From Alphaproteobacteria bacterium (lineage in GTDB: Bacteria; Pseudomonadota; Alphaproteobacteria; M2410): 11,487 nt of DNA. The notes under the pieces were generated by a model. It did no database searches and was not told where the DNA came from. It saw only the letters and a program-made list of their open reading frames with translations. The DNA lies in NCBI GenBank assembly GCA_021774955.1, contig JAJFIN010000321.1, forward strand, positions 1 to 11,487. The letters run 5' to 3'. Of the stretch, positions 6,245 to 11,487 are shown in pieces. How positions within the stretch are numbered: the first letter of the stretch is position 1; each line of letters opens with the position of its first letter. A program made the translations under genes and the position numbers.

Positions 6245-7378
6245 TCACGATAATGCAGCATATGTCGCGCCATGCAGGGCCATTCCTCTTGAACTGCCTG
6301 CTATTTCAGCAGCCATTTGGTTCATGGTGTAGCCCACACCAATGCCGGTCTTGGGATCAGCCATACCGTACGACCCGCCCCAACCGGCATGACCGTAGGA
6401 TTCTTCATTCGGTCCGTAGAGCAGGCCTTGCGGGTTGCCCATGAAGCCAGCGCCCCATCTCATCTCGAAGCCAAGCACTGCGTCTTCGTTTTGGATTTGG
6501 GTTGCGGTCATTTTGGCAATGGCATCTTCACTGATAAGGCGACGATTATTTTGAGCACCGCCATTCGCCAAAACATCATAGATCTTGGCCAGCGCGCAGG
6601 CAGATCCGCGACCCCCGGCGGCGGGTATCTCAGCCGCCCGCCATGCGCGCTCATTGGGTAGGAGCGGAGATGGCGCTGGATTTCCAAACGCCAATTTTTG
6701 CGATGAGTTTTGATCCTCCCCAGCAAGAGCTTCTGCATTTGGAGCCTCAATCATTTCAGCAATACGATGTTCTTCTTCCTCCGGGAGACCAATGTAAAAG
6801 TCGATTTCCCACGGGTCTCCAATTTCATCCTGGAAAAAGGCACCGATGGTTTTCTCGGTAACGCGTTTGGCGATTTCGGCGGCAAGAAATCCATGGGTAA
6901 TGGCATGATAACCTGAGCGACTGCCCGGCTCCCAGATCGGCTTCTGATTTGCCAATCGATCTGCCACAAGGTTTTGGTCATAGAGGTCATTGACCGGCGT
7001 TTCTTCGACAAAACCGCACAGACCCGCCTGATGTGAGAGCACCTGACCAATTGTGAGCTGATCTTTGCCATGTACGCCAAACTCAGGCCAAATCTTTGTT
7101 ATTTTATCCGTATACGACATGAGGCCGCGGTCGACGAGCAAAGCACAACACAGGGATGCCATACCCTTGGTGGTCGACCATACATTGGGCAGCGTGTCGC
7201 GCTCCCAAGGTTTTGTCCTGGCGCGATCGGCATAACCGCCCCACAGATCGACAAGAAATTCGCCGTCTCTCGCTACCGAAAACGACGCACCAATTTCCCC
7301 GCCCTCTTCAAATGATTGTTCAAAAACCTCACGGATATTTTCAAACCCGGGAGCAACTTCGCCATGTATTATCGTCAT
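6245..7378 (-). CDS. Serine hydrolase, class C beta-lactamase / EstB-like family
   Basis: A 377-residue cytoplasmic protein with no signal peptide. It carries the SxxK nucleophile motif as S68-T-T-K71, the Tyr motif as Y157-H-A159 (in place of YxN, common in the esterase branch) and a glycine-rich third motif HAGWGGS at 330-336. FFQDEIGDPWEIDFYIGLP (181-199) is characteristic of beta-lactamase-related serine hydrolases. Most such proteins are esterases or amidases rather than antibiotic-resistance enzymes, and the lack of a signal peptide agrees with that. The gene follows fdsA by 11 nt and its Shine-Dalgarno sequence abuts the fdsA stop codon, so the two are almost certainly co-transcribed. 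The ATG start is supported by AGGA 5 nt upstream. The substrate is unknown. An S-formylglutathione hydrolase-like role would fit the formate context, but those known enzymes belong to a different fold family, so I do not call it. Confidence 0.9.
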   Translation of the reverse strand: MTIIHGEVAPGFENIREVFEQSFEEGGEIGASFSVARDGEFLVDLWGGYADRARTKPWERDTLPNVWSTTKGMASLCCALLVDRGLMSYTDKITKIWPEFGVHGKDQLTIGQVLSHQAGLCGFVEETPVNDLYDQNLVADRLANQKPIWEPGSRSGYHAITHGFLAAEIAKRVTEKTIGAFFQDEIGDPWEIDFYIGLPEEEEHRIAEMIEAPNAEALAGEDQNSSQKLAFGNPAPSPLLPNERAWRAAEIPAAGGRGSACALAKIYDVLANGGAQNNRRLISEDAIAKMTATQIQNEDAVLGFEMRWGAGFMGNPQGLLYGPNEESYGHAGWGGSYGMADPKTGIGVGYTMNQMAAEIAGSSRGMALHGATYAALS

Positions 7379-7383
7379 AAAAT

Positions 7384-7387
7384 TCCT
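7384..7387 (-). promoter_or_regulatory. Ribosome binding site of the serine hydrolase gene
   Basis: AGGA on the minus strand ends 5 nt before the ATG at 7376-7378 and lies immediately after the fdsA stop codon (7390-7392). It fixes the start and shows tight coupling of the two genes. Confidence 0.6.
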
Positions 7388-7389
7388 TT

Positions 7390-10218
7390 TTATTTGGCTG
7401 TTGCTAGTTCTTCTTCCTTCAATACCTCTGCGTCATGGTGTTGCTGCCAATCGGAGCGATGGTTGGCTGGCGAGATTTGGACTGCCGTCACTTTATATTC
7501 AGGACAGCTCGTCGCCCAGTCGGAAATTTCGGTGGTGACCACATTAGTTCCAGTTTCTGGATGGTGGAAGGTCGTGTAGACCACACCTGGCGTGACCCGA
7601 TCCGAAATTTTTGCGCGTAGCGTTATTTCGCCTTTCCGGCTTTTCATCGACACCCAATCACCATCGCGAACACCCCGCATCTCGGCATCGGACGCGTGAA
7701 TTTCGAGAAGGTCTTCTTCCATCCACTCGATATTTTCAGTTCGACGCGTTTGTGCTCCAACATTGTATTGGCTCAAAATACGACCCGTGGTCAGAAGCAA
7801 AGGAAACTTGCGGCTGGTGCGTTCTTCGGTTGGCACGAATTCGGTCGGCACGAAGTTACCTTTGCCGCGAACAAATTCACCGACATGCATGATCGGGGTT
7901 CCCTTTGGTGCACTATCGTTACAGGGCCACTGCACGCTTCCCTCGCGGTCCAGCTGCTTGAACGACACGTTCGCAAAAGATGGTGTGAGCCGTGCAATTT
8001 CCTCCATGATTTCCGCAGCACTGCTATAAGCCATTGGATACCCCATGGCTTGAGCGAGTTTTTGTGTGACCTCCCATTCCGACAATCCTGTGCGGCTCTT
8101 CATGACTGGGCGAACACGATTGATCCTGCGTTCGGCATTAATGAAAGTGCCGTCTTTTTCCAGAAACGACGTACCGGGAAGGAATACGTGCGCAAATCGC
8201 GCAGTCTCATTTAAAAAGAGGTCCTGAACGATGACGCATTCCATGGAGCGTAAAGCCTGCTCGACATGCTGCGTGTCGGGATCGGACTGCGCGATATCTT
8301 CTCCCTGAATGTAGATTGCCTTGAAGGCGCCACCGCAGGCTTCGTCCAACATATTGGGGATACGGAAACCCGGCTCGTTATCTAGGGATACATTCCAGTC
8401 AGCCTCAAAGGTTCCTCGAACGGCATCATCAGAAACGGGTCGGTAGTCGGCGAACTCATGGGGGAAGGAACCCATGTCGCAGGAGCCCTGGACATTGTTT
8501 TGCCCGCGTAGCGGATTAACGCCAACGCCACGACGTCCAATATTGCCTGTTGCCATGGCGAGATTGGCCAGCCCCATGACCATGGTCGACCCTTGCGAAT
8601 GCTCGGTGACACCCAACCCATAATAAATCGCTGCGTTGGGACTTGCCGCATAGAGACGCGCGGCCGCACGGATGTGGTCGGCAGGAACGCCGGTTATGCT
8701 TGCAACCTTTTCCGGTGCATTCACTGGATCAGTTGCGAAAGTTTTCCACTGTTCAAAGGAACTCAGATCGCAGCGTTCTTTTACAAAGGCTTCATCGATC
8801 AATCCCTCGGTGACCACAACATGAGCAAATGCGTTAATCAACGCCACATTTGTTCCCGGTCTTAAGGGCAAATGGTATTCCGCTTCCACGTGCGGCGTCC
8901 GCACTAGATCGATCTTACGGGGATCCGCGATAATGAGTTGCGCGCCTTCACGAAGACGGCGTTTCATCTGTGAAGCAAAAACAGGATGGGCTTCTGTTGG
9001 GTTAGCGCCAATCACAAACACCAAGTCAGCATCCATGACTGAGTCAAAATCTTGGGTGCCGGCGGAGGTGCCATAGGTTTGTTTCAAACCATAACCCGTT
9101 GGCGAATGGCAAACCCGCGCGCAGGTATCGACATTGTTATTTTGAAACACCGCGCGAATGAGTTTTTGTACTACCCAAACTTCTTCATTGGTGCAGCGCG
9201 ACGAAGTAATCCCACCTAGTGATTTTCTCCCGTGCTTTTCTTGAACCGATTTCAGCCGGTCCGCCGCGAACTGAATAGCCTCTTGCCAATCCACTTGCCG
9301 CCAAGGATCAGTTACCTTCTCGCGGACCATTGGCTTTAAAACGCGGTCATTATGCGTAGCATATCCCCAGGCGAACCTACCCTTCACACAGGAATGGCCA
9401 TGATTGGCGCCGCCATCCTTCCACGGCACCATGCGCACGACTTGATCGCCCTTAAGTTCTGCTTTGAACGAACAGCCGACACCACAGTAGGCGCATGTGG
9501 TCAATACAGTGCGGTCTGGGACGCCGTCGTCGATGACAGATTTTTCCGTCAAAGTTGCGGTGGGGCAAGCTTGCACACAAGCACCGCAGGAAACGCATTC
9601 AGAAGAAAAGAAATCGGTACCCCCGGCCGTCACATGAGAGTCGAACCCTCGGCCGTCAATTGTTAAAGCAAGTGTGCCTTGAACTTCATCACAAGCCCGG
9701 ACACAACGTGAGCAAACAATGCATTTCGAAGGGTCAAAGGTGAAATAGGGATTGCTCTCATCTTTCTCTGTATCTTGGTGATTTGAACCGGTGCCATAGC
9801 GCACCTCTCGCAGGCCAACAGCACCGGCCATGTCTTGTAACTCGCAATCGCCATTGGCAGCACATGTTAGGCAATCGAGCGGATGGTCAGAAATATAAAG
9901 TTCCATCACGCCGCGCCTTAACCGGGCAAGGCGTTCTGTCTGTGTCGTGACAATCATTCCGTCACGCGCCGGTGTCGTGCACGAAGACGGTGTTCCGTTC
10001 ACCCCTTCTATTTCCACCAGGCAAAGGCGGCAGGAACCAAACGCATTGAGGCTATCGGTTGCGCATAATTTCGGGATTGCAATACCGGCGGTGTTCGCAG
10101 CGCGCATCAGGGACGTACCTTCGGGCACGCTCACCATCTGCCCATCTATTTCAAGCGAGACCGATTGCTCGGACTTGCTCTCTGGCGTGCCCAGATCTGG
10201 CTCTTTTAGCAGTGCCAT
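7390..10218 (-). CDS. fdsA: NAD-dependent formate dehydrogenase, alpha (molybdenum) subunit
   Basis: A 942-residue catalytic subunit that oxidises formate to CO2 at a bis-molybdopterin-guanine-dinucleotide centre in the cytoplasm and passes electrons to FdsB. Cluster ligands appear in the usual order. A 2Fe-2S ferredoxin-like domain has C52, C63, C66 and C80. An NuoG-type His-Cys cluster has H112, C116, C119 and C125. Two 4Fe-4S clusters follow (C166/169/172/176 and C208/211/214/218). The molybdopterin-domain 4Fe-4S cluster uses C242, C245, C249 and C277. The active-site motif is CARVCHSPT (366-374), with C370 as the molybdenum ligand in place of selenocysteine and H371 as the conserved histidine. 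K279 in CVKGR is the usual electron-transfer lysine. Length agrees with the FdsA family (about 950). The start is supported by AGGAG 6 nt upstream. It lies 25 nt after fdsB. The usual fdsC and fdsD are not found downstream. Confidence 0.96.
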   Translation of the reverse strand: MALLKEPDLGTPESKSEQSVSLEIDGQMVSVPEGTSLMRAANTAGIAIPKLCATDSLNAFGSCRLCLVEIEGVNGTPSSCTTPARDGMIVTTQTERLARLRRGVMELYISDHPLDCLTCAANGDCELQDMAGAVGLREVRYGTGSNHQDTEKDESNPYFTFDPSKCIVCSRCVRACDEVQGTLALTIDGRGFDSHVTAGGTDFFSSECVSCGACVQACPTATLTEKSVIDDGVPDRTVLTTCAYCGVGCSFKAELKGDQVVRMVPWKDGGANHGHSCVKGRFAWGYATHNDRVLKPMVREKVTDPWRQVDWQEAIQFAADRLKSVQEKHGRKSLGGITSSRCTNEEVWVVQKLIRAVFQNNNVDTCARVCHSPTGYGLKQTYGTSAGTQDFDSVMDADLVFVIGANPTEAHPVFASQMKRRLREGAQLIIADPRKIDLVRTPHVEAEYHLPLRPGTNVALINAFAHVVVTEGLIDEAFVKERCDLSSFEQWKTFATDPVNAPEKVASITGVPADHIRAAARLYAASPNAAIYYGLGVTEHSQGSTMVMGLANLAMATGNIGRRGVGVNPLRGQNNVQGSCDMGSFPHEFADYRPVSDDAVRGTFEADWNVSLDNEPGFRIPNMLDEACGGAFKAIYIQGEDIAQSDPDTQHVEQALRSMECVIVQDLFLNETARFAHVFLPGTSFLEKDGTFINAERRINRVRPVMKSRTGLSEWEVTQKLAQAMGYPMAYSSAAEIMEEIARLTPSFANVSFKQLDREGSVQWPCNDSAPKGTPIMHVGEFVRGKGNFVPTEFVPTEERTSRKFPLLLTTGRILSQYNVGAQTRRTENIEWMEEDLLEIHASDAEMRGVRDGDWVSMKSRKGEITLRAKISDRVTPGVVYTTFHHPETGTNVVTTEISDWATSCPEYKVTAVQISPANHRSDWQQHHDAEVLKEEELATAK

Positions 10219-10224
10219 TACCTG

Positions 10225-10229
10225 CTCCT
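10225..10229 (-). promoter_or_regulatory. Ribosome binding site of fdsA
   Basis: AGGAG on the minus strand, 6 nt before the ATG at 10216-10218 in the 25-nt fdsB-fdsA gap. It supports the chosen start. Confidence 0.65.
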
Positions 10230-10243
10230 ATCATCTTCAATAA

Positions 10244-11487
10244 TCACAGTTTAGCACGATTTCCTGCTTTGAAGTCTTCACTAAAGTTCTCAAGCGCGCT
10301 TCTGACCGGGACCGGCGTCATGCCGCCCATAGCGCAGAGAGATCCGTCTTCCATGGTTTCCAATAGGTCATGCAATAGCGTGTCAGACAGATCGTCACCT
10401 TCGTCCAGAAAGCGGTCCATGATCTCGCGGCCGCGCACGGCGCCAATGCGGCAGGGCGTGCACTTGCCACAAGATTCCTGCTCACAAAATGCGAAGGCAT
10501 ATTGCGCCTGTTCCGCCATATCTACCTGGTCGTCAAACACGATGATCCCGCCATGGCCAATGCCAGCACCCTGTTCGGCAAATTTCTCATAATCCATTTC
10601 GAGATCCAGCAGACGCTCTGGCAAATAGGCGCCAAGAGGTCCACCTACTTGCGCTGTGCGAAACGGATGTCCTGTTAATGTTCCGCCACCAAACCCCTCA
10701 ATCAGCTCCCGAAGCGTTATGCCAAAGGGCTTCTCGACGATGCCCCCATATTTGACATTGCCTGCGAGCTGAAACGGCATGGTGCCGCGGGAGCGACCGC
10801 AACCAAAACTGTGATAATGTGACCCGCCTTCAGAAAGGATGGTCGGAATGGCGCAGAGTGAGATGACATTGTGAACTAGGGTCGGTTGACCGTATAGGCC
10901 CTCCAAAGCTGGTAGCGGTGGCTTAGCGCGCACTTGACCGCGTTTACCTTCCAAACTTTCTAAGAGTGCTGTCTCTTCTCCGCAGACATAGGAACCAGCA
11001 CCAACAAAAAGTTCTAGATCGAAGGATCTTCCGCTCCCTAAGATTCCTGTGCCGAGCAAACCAGCTTCATAAGCTTTTGCCAAAGCTTCAGAGATGATGT
11101 CCTTAGTAACAGGATACTCAGAACGCAGGTAGATATAGCCTTTGGTGGCGCCGACAGCCAACCCAGCAATGATCATGCCCTCAATCAGAAAAAAGGGATC
11201 GCCTTCTATGATCATGCGATCGGCAAAAGTGCCTGCATCTCCTTCATCGGCATTGCAGACAATGTATTTTTGACCTGCTTGGGCGTTATGAACCGTGCGC
11301 CATTTGATTCCAGCCGGGAACCCCGCACCGCCACGTCCGCGTAATCCAGATTTCTCGATTTCACCGACGATATCTTCGCTTGGGCTAGCTATCACCTTTT
11401 CCAGACCTTTTAGCCCGCCGTGTTCCTTGTATTCTCTAAGGGACAATGGATCGACAATACCACAACGGGTAAACGTCACGCGGTTCT
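10244..11487 (-). CDS. fdsB: NAD-dependent formate dehydrogenase, beta (NuoF-like) subunit, 5'-truncated by window edge
   Basis: The diaphorase subunit takes electrons from FdsA and reduces NAD+ at FMN. About 411 residues after a GTG at 11477-11479 are visible, and the frame stays open to the window edge. The visible start, VTFTRCGIVDPLS, resembles an internal segment of FdsB proteins, which carry an N-terminal thioredoxin-like 2Fe-2S domain of about 100 residues before it. The GTG is therefore probably not the start and the gene continues to the right. Counting from that GTG, the NuoF motifs are GRGGAGFPAGIKW (48-60; NADH binding), CNADEGDAGTFADR (75-88; FMN binding), CGEETALLESLEG (166-178) and ESCGKCTPCRIG (335-346). 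The 4Fe-4S ligands are C337, C340, C343 and C382. It ends 25 nt before fdsA. The gamma subunit gene fdsG would be expected further upstream, outside the window. Confidence 0.94.
   Translation of the reverse strand, partial: NRVTFTRCGIVDPLSLREYKEHGGLKGLEKVIASPSEDIVGEIEKSGLRGRGGAGFPAGIKWRTVHNAQAGQKYIVCNADEGDAGTFADRMIIEGDPFFLIEGMIIAGLAVGATKGYIYLRSEYPVTKDIISEALAKAYEAGLLGTGILGSGRSFDLELFVGAGSYVCGEETALLESLEGKRGQVRAKPPLPALEGLYGQPTLVHNVISLCAIPTILSEGGSHYHSFGCGRSRGTMPFQLAGNVKYGGIVEKPFGITLRELIEGFGGGTLTGHPFRTAQVGGPLGAYLPERLLDLEMDYEKFAEQGAGIGHGGIIVFDDQVDMAEQAQYAFAFCEQESCGKCTPCRIGAVRGREIMDRFLDEGDDLSDTLLHDLLETMEDGSLCAMGGMTPVPVRSALENFSEDFKAGNRAKL

Noticed and set aside
6245..7378. Antibiotic-resistance beta-lactamase
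   Set aside because: There is no signal peptide, the Tyr motif is YHA rather than YxN, and the operon context is metabolic. An esterase-like role is more likely.
7696..8214. 172-codon plus-strand open frame inside fdsA
   Set aside because: It is antisense to the well-supported molybdopterin domain of fdsA, shows no recognisable motif and has an ordinary-looking shadow composition.
9100..9120. Selenocysteine in the formate dehydrogenase active site
   Set aside because: The active-site codon encodes cysteine (C370 in CARVCHSPT) and there is no in-frame TGA.
10059..10592. 177-codon plus-strand open frame across the fdsA-fdsB junction
   Set aside because: It is antisense to two genes with clear Fe-S cluster motifs, and its serine/arginine-rich translation is typical of a shadow frame.

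Overview
The window looks like chromosomal DNA from an alphaproteobacterium-like organism. This rests on remembered resemblance of the formate dehydrogenase subunits and the AceE-like protein to alphaproteobacterial types, and on moderate base composition with AT-rich intergenic stretches. There is no rRNA or other marker gene, so the assignment is tentative. No tRNA, rRNA, CRISPR array, transposase or integrase was seen.

Six of the seven genes lie on the minus strand and read from the right edge leftwards. They begin with the 5'-truncated NAD-dependent formate dehydrogenase beta subunit (fdsB, 10244-11487) and the alpha subunit (fdsA, 7390-10218). A cytoplasmic class C beta-lactamase-type serine hydrolase (6245-7378) follows only 11 nt after fdsA. 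Next, after 68 nt, comes a 795-residue thiamine-diphosphate enzyme related to the homodimeric pyruvate dehydrogenase E1 (AceE) and transketolase (3789-6176). The short gaps suggest the first three, and possibly all four, are co-transcribed. FdsB and FdsA together oxidise formate to CO2 and pass electrons through Fe-S clusters and FMN to NAD+. The roles of the hydrolase and the AceE-like enzyme in that setting are unknown.

The left third is different in character. It holds a flippase-like membrane protein of the lysylphosphatidylglycerol-synthase TM family (2649-3665), an AT-rich 402-bp intergenic region with several short repeats (2247-2648), a B12-binding-domain radical SAM enzyme (573-2246, minus), and the 3' end of a second, clearly paralogous radical SAM enzyme on the plus strand (1-539). 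The two radical SAM genes converge with 33 bp between them and share an unusual tryptophan-rich C-terminal region. This convergent paralogue pair with a flippase-like neighbour is the least explained part of the window. It could belong to an envelope or lipid-related modification pathway, but the sequence does not name a substrate.
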